Assembly (NCBI GenBank): GCA_032622095.1
Contig: CP136063.1
Location: 278,309,426-278,373,425 of the forward strand
Reading direction: 5' to 3'
DNA: 64,000 bases
DNA from: Siphonodentalium dalli
Taxonomy: Eukaryota; Mollusca; Scaphopoda; Gadilida; Siphonodentaliidae
Made by a program: the position numbers and the translations under genes. Every line of letters begins with the position of its first letter. Within the stretch, counting starts at the first letter, position 1. Below the pieces are notes generated by a model. That model did no database searches. It worked only from the letters and a program-made list of their open reading frames with translations, and was not told the origin of the DNA. Below are positions 1 to 10,612 of this stretch, in pieces.

Positions 1-854
1 TGTTTTGCAACCGTATATGTATATACGTCGGACGACCCATTGCCGAATATGCGAATAAGTAGTGAATATGTCGAATTTCGAATAAGTAACCAATGTCACC
101 TTGGTATGCCGGATTCCCACTGCGTAACTGGATCCCGTTTACATAAACAATTCAGTCACATTTCATCACAATATTCCGCTTTTCCAAATTGAGTAAATAC
201 ATAGCCAGTATAGCCAGTACATGCATGCCTCGTACATTTTCTCTATATTTTTTACACACAGTGGTGCAATATCGGTGTAGCAAACGGTGTAGATACACAC
301 ACGATGGCGCGGAGATACATGTAGGTAGTTCGGATGTAGGTAGTTCGCCCTGTAAATAATGATGTTTTAAGATATTCAGATCGTGAGGAATATCGTCCTT
401 GAGAAACCTATTTGGAATTATGACGGTTGTTAACTACGGGGATGCCATGCATATTCGTTGTGGGTTGTATGGATATTATTGTTAAAAACAGGTTTGAAAC
501 TAACGAGTCTGTCGATTGTTAACAAAGAAGCGAGGAAACTATGGGGGTTTTGCACTCTTTTGGCGTTATCGGTACTGCCTACAGTTATGTAAAACTTTGT
601 CAGGATATTGTTATTATGATAATACATGGTATGCATTTGGTCATTTTGTGTCGTTTTGTAAAATTGATTGAATCGACAATAGTAAACAAAAAAAATTCCG
701 GTGTAAAATATATTAGGAAGGTGTAAATTGTTGCTTGGATACCAAAATAATAAGAATTTATGACGCTGTAGACACAAAAAGTCAATAACGGTGTAGATTG
801 GATATTGTGAAGCAACTCAATATTCGCCAGATAGTCATGACATTCAATATACTA
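1..854. other. AT-rich DNA, no gene recognised
   Basis: No open reading frame here resembles a known protein; the short frames around 430-815 overlap on both strands and are AT-rich chance frames. The motif GGTGTAG recurs several times (around 270-345 and 700-800) but without a regular period. I see no RNA gene or promoter. Confidence 0.6.
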
Positions 855-893
855 CCCAAATGAAAGTGTCAATGACACTGTAGCTCAACTTAG
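855..893 (+). repeat. Left remnant of mollusc-type dispersed repeat split by the LTR element
   Basis: This stretch (AGTGTCAATGACACTGTAGC and following bases) is nearly the reverse complement of 60310-60345, the right edge of the 55.6-60.3 kb array. The same family resumes after the LTR element at 4471. The LTR retrotransposon therefore inserted into a pre-existing copy of this repeat. Confidence 0.7.
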
Positions 894-1762
894 TGTTACC
901 CCTATGACTATTTGATAGACAATCCAGCTAGAGCACGAGATCCATAGTCATGGGGCACATGAGTTTCTATGGATTTCCCATAGGGATGAAGTAACAACAC
1001 ATACAACTGGGTGCAGTTCTAAACGTTCAATCTTCACCAAAATGTATACGAATGAATGGATGGTATGGATGAAGAAATGAAGCCCTAAAACGAGACAATA
1101 ACATATTCTTAATGTCTGCCCTATGCTTTTCATAACAGCTAATACATGTAATTATGACCATTCTGTACTATATAAACTAAATGACATATTACACAGCAAC
1201 ACTATATGCTCCAACCGAGAGACTTTAATATCTACTTGTTTCTGTAACATTACGAGAGTTAGAATTGCATTATTTATAATATACAACACTAAATGAACAT
1301 ATGACACATATAACAATTATGACTGACTGGACTTATGTTGTCTTTGAATACCTTATTATTTTACCTTTAAATAAGTATTCAAACCACTTTAGATCTATAG
1401 TACTTATTTACTTTTACCACTTATTGACATACCACAACTTTATGATTAATATTAGATTGAATATTAATATAAATTGTACTTACCATTTCGGAATGATTTG
1501 AGCTTTTATTATTTAAACATATATTTTATGGGCACATATTTTAGCGTGCTTCCTCCCCAAAGATATTTACGGGAAGAAAGTACCATTCTAAATCCCGGGG
1601 ATTATAATTAGATTATTAAAACTTATTTAGAACTGGGCTTGTTTACTTTTTAAATGGGATTCACTTACCAAGTATAGAGCATAATTAGATGGACTACACA
1701 GAGTGCCGGGAAAGATATTAAAGGTACATACTAACCTGAGTATGGGTTTTAACCCCGCCACA
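894..1762 (-). repeat. 3' LTR
   Basis: It is 869 bp and nearly identical to 3597-4470. Visible differences from the partner include ACTATATG versus ATTATTTG near 1201, a shorter CATATA run near 1306, TTATTTA versus TTAAATA near 1403, and GCCGGG versus GGCGGG near 1705. The ends are TG...CA. Confidence 0.9.
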
Positions 1763-1775
1763 TTCTCCCCCTCCT
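1763..1775 (-). promoter_or_regulatory. Polypurine tract (plus-strand primer) of the LTR element
   Basis: On the minus strand the sequence AGGAGGGGGAGAA abuts the TGTGGCGGGG start of the 3' LTR. An uninterrupted purine run at exactly this spot is the expected second-strand priming site of LTR elements and confirms the minus-strand orientation. Confidence 0.85.
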
Positions 1776-1974
1776 CGAAACATAATTACATACTTGTAAT
1801 TTGCAATACTAGCATCTGAAACTAAATACTTACTGGTAAAAGTCAGCAAAAATACAATGATACACACCAGGACTGAAAATATATCTCGAGGGAGAGACCT
1901 GCTCTCAACCCTCAAATAACTCCACTGTTTGTACCAGAATAGGTAATATTCTGAATACCACACACAGCAGTTAA

Positions 1975-2748
1975 TTACAACCTGTAATTAAAATAATTCA
2001 GGAGCAGTTCACCCGGTGTATATATTGTATACCATAGTTGCATGGTAGCTGGATCTAAAATACGAACAAAAAGCGCTGAAAGCAGCGTATTGTAGTCCCG
2101 ACATTCCTTGACCTTAAAGGCGGCAATGTCTTTCAATTCCTGCCGGAGCCCGTCGAAAAATCTGTTTTTCAACAGGTCATCCGTGCAGCTAGATACCAGT
2201 TGGGTAAACATTGTCGTCTTGCTGTACAGTTCCTCCAGCCTGTTACCCCAATCGACCACTGACTCTGTCGCACCTTGTTGCGCACTGAAAAAGGTACCCA
2301 ACAGCGATTCTTGTGATCGGATCGTGCCATATAGGTGCTGAAATTTCAATAAAATATCCTGAACAGAGGCTTCTCGACCCAGACGCATGACCACCTTGCT
2401 GGCGTCACCGCGCAGCGATTTGCGTATCGCGTATAGTATTTCTGTCTCTGAAAAATTGGATTCCAGCAGACAGTCAATTTCATACTGCCACATCTCATAT
2501 GAAGCCTCATTTTTCTGTTCAACACCTGAAAAAGTGGAAACATGGGGAGAATTCTTGACTACAACAGGCTGGGAACCACCGTGAGGCGAGTCACCAAACA
2601 TCGGCTGTTTCATACGCAACCCCTGGAACCACATTGCGAAATCCTCGGGAGTATCAGCCTTAGGTGTGATACCCATTTTCTGAAACCCAGACATGACGTT
2701 ATCAGCAATTGTCGCCTGGTCAACACCTTCATCCTCGTGAACCGACAT
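1975..2748 (-). CDS. gag: Gag-like capsid protein of a Ty3/gypsy-type retrotransposon
   Basis: The frame starts at ATG 2748 and encodes 257 residues. Residues of roughly 65-230 look like the capsid part of Ty3/gypsy Gag and the related PNMA proteins: a FSG start, a YEMWQYEI segment, an ILYAIRKSLRGDA helix, a LYGTIRSQESLL segment and a VVDWGNRLEELY helix. Gag assembles the particle that packages element RNA. There is no CCHC zinc knuckle after the capsid part, and the frame ends soon after a low-similarity tail (TPGELLLNYFNYRL), so nucleocapsid and all of pol have been lost or replaced. It is the only ORF in the internal region, downstream of a primer-binding site and upstream of the polypurine tract. 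The family assignment is by motif recognition only. Confidence 0.75.
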   Translation of the reverse strand: MSVHEDEGVDQATIADNVMSGFQKMGITPKADTPEDFAMWFQGLRMKQPMFGDSPHGGSQPVVVKNSPHVSTFSGVEQKNEASYEMWQYEIDCLLESNFSETEILYAIRKSLRGDASKVVMRLGREASVQDILLKFQHLYGTIRSQESLLGTFFSAQQGATESVVDWGNRLEELYSKTTMFTQLVSSCTDDLLKNRFFDGLRQELKDIAAFKVKECRDYNTLLSALFVRILDPATMQLWYTIYTPGELLLNYFNYRL

Positions 2749-3582
2749 TGTTGGAATAATAAATGACCTGCAAGAAGATACTCACCAATGCAGCACAACT
2801 ATATGAAATGTTCTCAAATTAATTAAATAGAACTCACCTCATACCAACAGCAAATACTCCAATGACACCACTGAACCCATGGAAATTAATCCCAAAATTA
2901 ATAATAATAATTAATTAGGCGAATAATACCATGCAGACTTACCAGCAAAGGGTTAATGTGAAACGACCAACTTTTGAACTTTATATGAGTGGTATGCCAA
3001 AATTTAAGTGATAAGTTTAGTGAGAGTATCCTACTATACCATTTTACTATATACTAAATTATTCCTAGTTATAAACTAATTAAATTAAATTAAATTAAAT
3101 CAAAAAGTTTAAAACAATAACATGATAACAATGTTTGTAAACATGTGCTTGGTATAATAATTAGCAAAAACACAATAGAAAAGGATAGAGATGTCAAAGT
3201 CTCTGTAGATTACACATCACAGTTCCCATGAGTTGAATGAGTTCCAGCCAGGTGAAATTATGGTTTGTTTACATCCCAAGCGTGAAAGATACACACACAG
3301 TAGAATCCTTCCATTGGGCTGATGTTCCCTGCATCAGAAAAGTCTATGATGAAGCTTGTAGAGATCCAGTAATCTGATAACAAACAATGACCACAGCTGC
3401 AGCATGTTTACACCAGTCATCCCAGGTTCAGCTATGTGTATCCATTAGCACACTACACACAGAATGATTATACAGCAGGTGTAATTCGATATCCTAGTCT
3501 GCAGAACTGGGTGGCTGCAGACAAACATGTCGTGGCATCTTTAACCATTTCCATGCCAAAGTTCTCCAAACAATGGGTTTAT
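2749..3582 (-). other. Untranslated leader of the LTR element
   Basis: About 830 bp between the primer-binding site and the gag start hold no supported ORF. On the minus strand there are several splice-donor-like motifs (GGTGAGT near 2782 and 2837, GGTAAGT near 2940), so a spliced leader is possible but unproven. Confidence 0.5.
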
Positions 3583-3595
3583 ACGTTGGGCGCCA
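3583..3595 (-). promoter_or_regulatory. tRNA primer-binding site of the LTR element
   Basis: On the minus strand, one base after the 5' LTR, the sequence reads TGGCGCCCAACGT. This matches the first 13 bases of the primer-binding site known from retroelements primed by a lysine tRNA (the TGGCGCCCAACGTGGGG type). Its position confirms element orientation. Confidence 0.85.
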
Positions 3596-3596
3596 A

Positions 3597-4470
3597 TGTT
3601 ACCCCTATGACTATTTGATAGACAATCCAGCTAGAGCACGAGATCCATAGTCATGGGGCACATGAGTTTCTATGGATTTCCCATAGGGATGAAGTAACAA
3701 CACATACAACTGGGTGCAGTTCTAAACGTTCAATCTTCACCAAAATGTATACGAATGAATGGATGGTATGGATGAAGAAATGAAGCCCTAAAACGAGACA
3801 ATAACATATTCTTAATGTCTGCCCTATGCTTTTCATAACAGCTAATACATGTAATTATGACCATTCTGTACTATATAAACTAAATGACATATTACACAGC
3901 AACATTATTTGCTCCAACCGAGAGACTTTAATATCTACTTGTTTCTGTAACATTACGAGAGTTAGAATTGCATTATTTTATAATATACAACACTAAATGA
4001 ACATATGACACATATATATAACAATTATGACTGACTGGACTTATGTTGTCTTTGAATACCTTATTATTTTACCTTTAAATAAGTATTCAAACCACTTTAG
4101 ATCTATAGTACTTAAATACTTTTACCACTTATTGACATACCACAACTTTATGATTAATATTAGATTGAATATTAATATAAATTGTACTTACCATTTCGGA
4201 ATGATTTGAGCTTTTATTATTTAAACATATATTTTATGGGCACATATTTTAGCGTGCTTCCTCCCCAAAGATATTTACGGGAAGAAAGTACCATTCTAAA
4301 TCCCGGGGATTATAATTAGATTATTAAAACTTATTTAGAACTGGGCTTGTTTACTTTTTAAATGGGATTCACTTACCAAGTATAGAGCATAATTAGATGG
4401 ACTACACAGAGTGGCGGGAAAGATATTAAAGGTACATACTAACCTGAGTATGGGTTTTAACCCCGCCACA
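3597..4470 (-). repeat. 5' LTR
   Basis: It is 874 bp with TG...CA ends and is nearly identical to 894-1762. On the minus strand it starts TGTGGCGGGG and ends GGGGTAACA. Promoter and polyadenylation signals were not assigned. Confidence 0.9.
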
Positions 4471-4700
4471 TTAGGTAGGGGAATAATTTAATGGTTGACA
4501 ACAGATGGGCCTGCAGCCCATGCTAACGGATTTTGTAGAAATATTTAGTCATACAAAGAGTAAAAACTAAACAGGCCATTGGCGGCCATATTTTTTTGCC
4601 GAATGACCCCAAAATGACGCGTTCCCATCTAGGTCGATCACCCCGATAATCAATATGAAGTTGGTGATGTTCAGATCAGGGATATGGTATGTAGGGTGTG
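4471..4700 (-). repeat. Right remnant of the repeat copy interrupted by the LTR element
   Basis: After the TTAG duplication the sequence continues with GGGAATAATTT, as in the reverse complement of 60290-60310. It then carries the core GCCGAATGACCCCAAAATGAC preceded by GGCGGCCAT (4580-4620), the hallmark unit of the 55.6-60.3 kb array. Confidence 0.65.
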
Positions 4701-4718
4701 TCAAAGGATTTAGTGATC

Positions 4719-4756
4719 TTAAAGACATATTATGGACTTGTTCGGTGCGATAAACT
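4719..4756 (+). repeat. Left half of a dispersed repeat interrupted by the TTAA element
   Basis: AAAGACATATTATGGACTTG followed by CGGTGCGA matches the repeat seen inside the palindrome arms at 30475, 30959 and, inverted, near 35950 and 36450. The continuation (CTCAGGC, then CCAACCTGGGAA) appears at 9877, right of the TTAA element. Confidence 0.65.
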
Positions 4757-4991
4757 TTAAATGGGAACTGTTAAATGTTTATCATTTTAATGTTATATCG
4801 CTAGTTTGGTGTGAATAAGGTTCAAATATAACATCCAATAAAAAATTAGATATAATTTTATCGATAAACGTGTTTTTAGCGACTTTTAAAAATCGATTAT
4901 TATTTCTTAGGTGATTTTGCTCGAGTCACGTGACCGCAAAACCCGTGACGTCAAAGTCGGAACACCCCTGCAGACGAACTGTTTACGAAAA

Positions 4992-5186
4992 ATGGCTTCT
5001 GCACACAGTATTTCCGTGTCTGAAAGTGACTCTGATCACGAAAATGACGACGAGTTACGTGTTGCGGAGGATACTGCATCTATGGCAGATACTGAAGATG
5101 CATTTGATGGCTTGCGTTTGAATATTGGCCCATTTTACACGAACCAGCCGACGAAGATAGCAAGGACAGCGAGACTTAAAATTTAA
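4992..5186 (+). pseudogene. Short acidic Ser/Asp/Glu-rich frame at the left end of the TTAA element
   Basis: An ATG at 4992 opens a 64-residue frame that is rich in Ser, Asp and Glu over its first 40 residues (SISVSESDSDHENDDEL), then ends in a basic stretch. Its place about 230 bp inside the terminal repeat suits a first exon of an element-encoded protein. No downstream exon is clear, although Cys-rich coding-like sequence followed by a GTAAGT donor-like site occurs near 5510-5586. No family is recognised. Confidence 0.3.
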
Positions 5187-6681
5187 ATTCTCCAAGTCAC
5201 AGTCACAGTGTCAACAATCATTGAATCGATCAAATTATCAATGTCATTCATTGTTGACGACGATTGTCATGATAATTGATTGTTATTCTACAAATGAATA
5301 ATCTACATCTAACTCTAAAAAAAAAAATCCAAGAAGACCAGCTGAGAAGACAAGGAAAATAAAGCAACCAAATTTGAGGACTGCATCACTACTACTGACT
5401 GTAGTACTAGTACCAGTAGTCAGTACTGCAGTAGGCTAGTCCAAAATTGACTATATCTTTAGTATCCCGTAGATTATCGACTACCAGTAGGCCTATTCAC
5501 TGTCAGTGTGAGTGTTAGTACTGTTACTGTCCTCAGTGTGGCATGAGGGAGTGTCTGTCAAAATCTGGTGGAGAACTTAGGTAAGTTAGGAGGTGTTCAA
5601 CAAGTGCTAACAGCACCATCAGAGAATCGTTCAATTATTGCGTACTAGCACTGTACATTACTCATTACGATGACTTCTTAAAAACAACCATTGAGTGGAA
5701 CCGCCTTGAACGGTCAGTTGTTGATTCTGGAGAATGGAGATCGGTTATAACACTGAATGTCTGAAGGATTTATAATTATATTAAATATGGATTCTAAGTT
5801 CTAGACGCTTCATACCAGTGTTGTTGGATTATCAATGGATAGGATTCTGAACATTGCCGGAGTAGAAATTGAGTACACCTGAAGTCGAACAGAACAGAAC
5901 AGATGTCATATCAACTTTCACGTTGCATTATATATATTGTGACCATATAAATGATATACAACTATAGTGACTTCTTCATTATTTCACTATCCGATACCAT
6001 GGTCGTTTCATACCATATTTTTTGGTTACTTTTTTTTATTTCGTACTTTGCAGAAAATCATTTATTTGTTTCCCTATGGTGTGACATACATGACTGATTG
6101 TACATGTATAGTGATATGGTATCATTGGTATCAAAAGACGAATTGATTTCCACCATGGTGCGAAACGACCAAACAATAAGTTACGAAACTACACAAAATA
6201 TGGTGCGAAACTACAAAAAATATTGTACGAAACGACTTAAGACGATCCAAAATGTTGTGTACCCATTTATATCTCCTCTGCAAGGGGAACAACCAGACAC
6301 TGACCCTTTAGACTATCAGCATCTAACATCATCAGACTCCAGCAAAGTGCCTACTCTTGTGTGCCAAATAATTGTACCTATATGTTTATTAATTTTATGA
6401 GAAAAATCCACCCTGCACGATGCTTTAAAAGCCTTATTATGATACATGTAGATCTGCACATTTAAACAAAATTATGGCTCTGTTCTAAATTTAAATAACA
6501 AATGCTATACAAATAGTTTAATTACAATACTAGTACAAGAGACCGGATTTTTCATTTGAGATGTTGCGCACACAGGGCATGTAGACAACGATGGTTACAT
6601 TTCCCCATGCATATATCAATTTTAAGCATGTCAATTGCGAAAACTTGCTTTATAATCAAGTCTAGACACAAAAATAATTGT
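5187..6681. other. Interior of TTAA element, no intact gene
   Basis: AT-rich sequence. A stretch near 5385-5435 is rich in AGTACT and CAGTAGT words. The frame at 6098-6400 has no family signature and poor composition. No RNA gene is seen. Confidence 0.45.
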
Positions 6682-6685
6682 TTAA

Positions 6686-6941
6686 CGGTACTCAATCCGA
6701 TCAGATGCTCCTAAATGACTATTTCTTTGGCTTCGGGGGTAAAAAATATTGATTCGAGTCGAGGAACCTACTCATCAACACTCCGAGTGATCAGATATCA
6801 ATTTTTTAAGTTTATTATTTCTATTGTTTGTGGCCCAAAAACACGTCGTCAAAAAGGTGGTCTCGGTCAGAATTGTGGATGAAGATGGATAACTCTAAAA
6901 TCAAGTTATTATTACCACTTGATTTTAGAATTATCCATCTT
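6686..6941 (+). repeat. Partial copy of TTAA-MITE family A
   Basis: It begins after TTAA (6682-6685) with GGTACTCAATCCGAT and shares TTGGCTTCGGGG and GATTCGAGTCGAG with the complete copy at 46703-47160. It ends in a hairpin: GATGGATAACTCTAAAATCA near 6884 is mirrored by TGATTTTAGAATTATCCATC near 6920. Confidence 0.65.
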
Positions 6942-8309
6942 CATCCGCAATATTCCACCCTGCAGTTGTATTTGGCACACAAGATTATACCGGTAGCTGT
7001 AAACAGAAAAGTCTGAACAGTAGAGTCTAAAGGCTTTATACCGAATCACAAACACTGATTTAATATCAGTTTGTGATCAGCATTTGAAGATGGGTTTATA
7101 TCTATAGCTTCCTAAATATGTTTTCTATAATTGCCAGGGTATAAAATAATAAAATTGAGTCGAAGACCCATGTCAGGAAATGCTTATATCAATTATCGAT
7201 ATTATAAAAGGGGGGTATACTGTTTTGCACCTCCGTCTGATGTCTGTTCAGGGCATAACTTGAACAGTAGTGCTAATAACTGCTTGGATCTCAATGAAAT
7301 TTGGTATACATGTAGATGTTCACCACTATGAGGGCATTCAATTTCTTATATAATGTGATTATCAATTGGGACATATTTTTCGTAACTATTTTTACAACAA
7401 ACCGTCATGTCATAAAACTTTCAGGCGATCTGAGATAGAGTTCTCCCACTTGCTACACTCCAAACATTTTTGCGAGCTGTAAAATGTCCCAAATTAGTTG
7501 TACATGTGTATGTATCTAATATACCAGAAAATATAAAACAAAATCAAAATTGTCAGATAGAAGCATTTCCGGACAGGGGTTTTCGATTCAAATTTATTAT
7601 TTTTGATACTTCATACATATTTCAGGAAACTGCTGCATATAAAACTTGGTTTAGGGAGAGATAGACCATCTTTAAACTGTAATTACATTAAAAACCAAGA
7701 TTATTCCTTAAATGATAATTTTTAGAGGGGGGGGGGGGGCACTGATTTTCTAATCTTTCAACCCAAATCAAATCAACACATGTCTATCAACTTATCAAGC
7801 AATACTACCGGTAGTATACCGGTACATGTAAATTAGAAGGTGGCACAAGTTTGAAGTCAGAATCTCTGAGTGCATTCTAATTACAACCACAGGGGTCCGG
7901 GAACTTCTTAAAAAATCTTTATCTATACCTATATTTGTGAATGTCTATTCTATATTAATTCACGAGGGACCTTCTAGATGGCTCCAAAGGGGTCTAACAG
8001 GGGCAATTTCTAACGAGAAAGATAATCAACATAATTGTGCAGATTAGAAATGTATACAGCACTTGACGGTATTGGGGTAAGGGACAAAAAGTGGGAGGGG
8101 CAAAACAATACCACACTGCATTAACATGGGTAACGACCCTGCTAGTTACATAATATTTAGAGGATATGTTCTACTGGTAGACAATGACCATTTTAGTCAT
8201 AATAATCTAAACTAAGTTACCAAGCACCTTCTCGTGAATTGTATGCTCCGGTGTTTTTTTCGGTTTCCGGTCAAACCGAGTTGTTGTCCAGCTGGGGTAG
8301 ATTTGATTT
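6942..8309. other. Interior of TTAA element, no gene seen
   Basis: AT-rich DNA with a G-run near 7727-7738 and ACCGG/CCGGT palindromic words near 7808-7823. The frames at 7131 and 7470 look like chance. Nothing else can be supported. Confidence 0.45.
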
Positions 8310-8446
8310 TTCTGGGGGGGGGGGGGCAATGGTCAGTGGAAAAAACTGCAGTTTTTGCTGTTTTGGGGGGGGGGGGTACCCAAACCGAAGAAAACAGTTT
8401 TTTCCACCCTGTGTCTGCAGTTTTTTTTCCGCCCCCCCCCCCCTGT
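8310..8446. repeat. Short G-tract/C-tract element
   Basis: G-runs at about 8316-8327 and 8366-8376 and a C-run at 8432-8442 flank AAAACTGCAGTTTTTGCTG-like sequence. The layout is related to the elements at 48050-48689 and 59769-60240. It interrupts a family-A copy that resumes at 8449. The reading frames across it are a by-product of the homopolymers. Confidence 0.5.
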
Positions 8447-8448
8447 AA

Positions 8449-8592
8449 CCAGTCAACAATAGTAAACAATTGCCCAAAACCTGTTATTTATCAACATTTT
8501 GTGGTCAACACGGGCTCGACTCGAATCAAATATGTTTACACCCGAAGCCAAGGAAATAGTAATATGCAAGCGTTAATTCGGATTATGTATCT
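8449..8592 (-). repeat. Partial copy of TTAA-MITE family A
   Basis: It shares AACCTGTTATTTATCAACAT, GACTCGAATCAAATATGTTT and the end CGGATTATGTATCT followed by TTAA (8593-8596) with 28245-28616, and with 46703-47160 inverted. Confidence 0.65.
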
Positions 8593-9124
8593 TTAACTTT
8601 GTTGCCACAATTTCAATTTGTTAATTTTTTTTCGCAAAAAAAGAAAGAAATATGTTTACATGTAATTGTCGGGTTGTCATCATCACGTAACTTTAAATCG
8701 TAAACATGTTCGCTTTCATTAAGTTAACAAAATTAAAATAATTTTTCACATGGTACGCTGCATATGCATGACCAATTACCATTTGTGGGAACCAACAAAA
8801 TATACAACTGAATGTATATGGTGTGAAATGACAAAAAATATGGTACGAAACAATCAACTGTGTGGTTAAACATCTACAAATTCTTAAACAATGTTCAAGA
8901 AATTTAGAGGTCTCCCCTCTTACAATACAACAGTGAGCAATGTTCCAGGAAGACCGATCAATGAATCTATTTTAACTCGATCAGGCTAATTATTGTATGT
9001 ACAATGTATATCGGTTGTTCACCTACACTTGTCCAACTGATTTTGGAGAATATATACAAGCGAAATTGTTAAAAAAAAATTTTTTTATTAATTATAATAA
9101 ATAATCATCAAATTGGAAGAGTTC

Positions 9125-9580
9125 AGCATCAGCTCCTTGCCTGCATTGTTGAATACGGCCCACGTCGGATTACCATCGGAAAAAACATCGAAAATAGGTG
9201 ATTTACTTCCCAAATTGCCATCGTAGTTTTAGAATCTTTTTCCACCAAGAATGTGTTGAAAACTGCAGACAACTGTTCTATGCACATTACAGTCCAATAA
9301 TTTTGATTCTTGGTTGATAAACATTCCTCTAAAACATAAATCTGTCAATTAAAGTGTCAATTTGTTTCAATTGCGAAACGTCAACCTCCACCAGTCCACT
9401 GTGACTGTCCAGAATCGAAAATCCAATTCACAATATTCATCGAAAATTCTCAAAACAGCGTCCAACGTATAGTCCAAGCACAACTCCGTGATATTATATG
9501 ATTACACACTTCAGTCATCAATACTTTCTAAATGTCCAAATTGTTGAAAATAGTAGATTTGTATCGTAAGTCGCCATAAA
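9125..9580 (-). pseudogene. Decayed coding sequence at the right end of the TTAA element
   Basis: On the minus strand an ATG near 9578 (MATYDTNLLF) is followed by coding-like stretches in different frames: NITELCLDYTLDAVLRIFDE, then SGLVEVDVSQLKQIDTLIDR, then ECLSTKNQNYWTVMCIEQLS with about 65 codons open. They join only if one or two frameshifts and stops are assumed. I do not recognise the family. A position about 300 bp inside the right terminal repeat fits a degraded transposon protein. Confidence 0.35.
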
Positions 9581-9865
9581 CAAAACAAATGAGAAAACAC
9601 GTGGACATGTTTACGTCTTATTCCATCATCCGAAAAAAAGTTGCGTTCCGCCATTGACGTCACGCTTCTTTGTGCACATAAAACTGGCGAGTGGCTTTTT
9701 AGTTTTTCCTTATTATTTTCGACGTCAAAAAGGCATTAAAATCTCGATTTTTACGCTATAAGTTGGTGTTTTCGAATATGATTCGTTTTTAGTAACCTTA
9801 ATTCTACATTATGACACTGGTATAGTTTATTTTACTGAACAAAAAGTTTTATTAACAGTTCCCTT

Positions 9866-10084
9866 TTAAGTTTGTACTCAGGCGCTGTTCCAACCTGGGA
9901 AATGTATCAGATACTAACATCACATTGACCTATGATGGTGGGTTTCCATGGTTGCGCATGGTGGGTTTCCATGGTTGTGCTCGACGTTGCTATCTAACGC
10001 GGGTAAGTTGGGGTTGAGACGGTCGTAACGTAACAATCTAATGGCATCAGCCGTCTCTGAACATGTGATAAGGAAAGCCAAAAT
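9866..10084. other. Right half of split repeat, then unassigned DNA
   Basis: 9866-9905 completes the repeat interrupted by the TTAA element (CTCAGGC... CCAACCTGGGAA). From 9930 a 21-bp phrase, GGTGGGTTTCCATGGTTG with flanks, is repeated in tandem twice. Nothing else is recognised. Confidence 0.5.
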
Positions 10085-10612
10085 GCAACTCTTTATTCAG
10101 GACGATAAACGCATTTGGCTGTAAAAATATACAGGTTCCATTAAATAACCAAACATATAGTATCATTAGAAATCTCAAGAGTAAGCTCCAGGAAGAACAT
10201 GTGAAAGAATTCAAGAGATCTATATATTTGATGACTCTAAACGAGATGGCCATAAAAATAAACTCAGAACATATAGATTGTTTAAAAATGATTATGTCTT
10301 AGAGACTTACTTAATAAACAACATAAGATAGGATCAGTTTTACAAAACTCCGTGTTAGTGATCACATACTCGCTATTGAAAAAGGTAGACACCATCAGCC
10401 TATAATTAAGGAGGGGAAGAGACTGTGCCTTAAATGCAGGACCGGCTCTGATATAGAAAATGAGTATCATTTCATTATGGAATGTCCACACTATTGCGAT
10501 CTCAGAGATGAACTTTTCCAAATTGTTGGTAGATATCACAGTAATTTTACAAGTATGTCAAACGATCAGAAATTTAATCTTATAATGGAAATGATAACCC
10601 TGAAATAAGCAT
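10085..10612 (+). pseudogene. Non-LTR retrotransposon ORF2 C-terminus, decayed
   Basis: Across several frames the plus strand encodes the tail of a LINE reverse-transcriptase polyprotein. KLRTYRLFKNDYVLETYL (near 10263) is followed by a Cys/His motif, RLCLKCRTGSDIENEYHF and then IMECPHY (10420-10495). The spacing C-x2-C ... E-x3-H-x4-C is that of the zinc-binding tail of many animal LINEs. The frame stays open to a stop at 10606-10608. Stops and shifts upstream show it is dead and 5'-truncated. It is followed by TCGTATCGTATCGTAT simple sequence near 10732, a plausible LINE tail. The protein would have copied element RNA during insertion. Confidence 0.7.

Larger units (their letters stand above)
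894..4470 (-). mobile_element. Gag-only (non-autonomous) LTR retrotransposon, Ty3/gypsy-like
   Basis: Two direct repeats of about 870 bp (894-1762 and 3597-4470) begin TGTTACCCC and end CCCCGCCACA on the plus strand, so they carry the TG...CA ends of LTRs. The element is flanked by the 4-bp duplication TTAG (890-893 and 4471-4474). Read on the minus strand it has, in order, a 5' LTR, a primer-binding site one base downstream, a leader, a gag-like ORF, a 13-base polypurine tract and the 3' LTR. The internal part is only 1,834 bp. It has no protease, reverse transcriptase, RNase H or integrase, so the element must borrow these from a relative. The LTRs differ at roughly ten positions by eye, which suggests a recent insertion. 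Confidence 0.9.
4761..9865. mobile_element. 5.1-kb TTAA-target DNA transposon, decayed
   Basis: The ends are inverted: ATGGGAACTGTTAA at 4761-4774 and AAGGGAACTGTTAA on the minus strand at 9865-9852, 13 of 14 bases alike. Both sides carry TTAA (4757-4760 and 9866-9869), the target duplication used by piggyBac and Kolobok among others. The outside flanks join up as one known repeat, which supports an insertion. No intact transposase is present; short decayed frames lie near both ends (4992-5186 plus strand; 9125-9580 minus strand). Superfamily is not assigned. Confidence 0.65.

Noticed and set aside
4992-5186. Possible relation of the acidic frame to P2X7-domain-type transposon proteins
   Set aside because: Only a vague likeness in the last 20 residues; no Cys/Trp signature that would support it.
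8212-8596. ORFs on both strands across G and C runs
   Set aside because: Gly/Pro runs from homopolymers in a G/C-tract element; no protein family.
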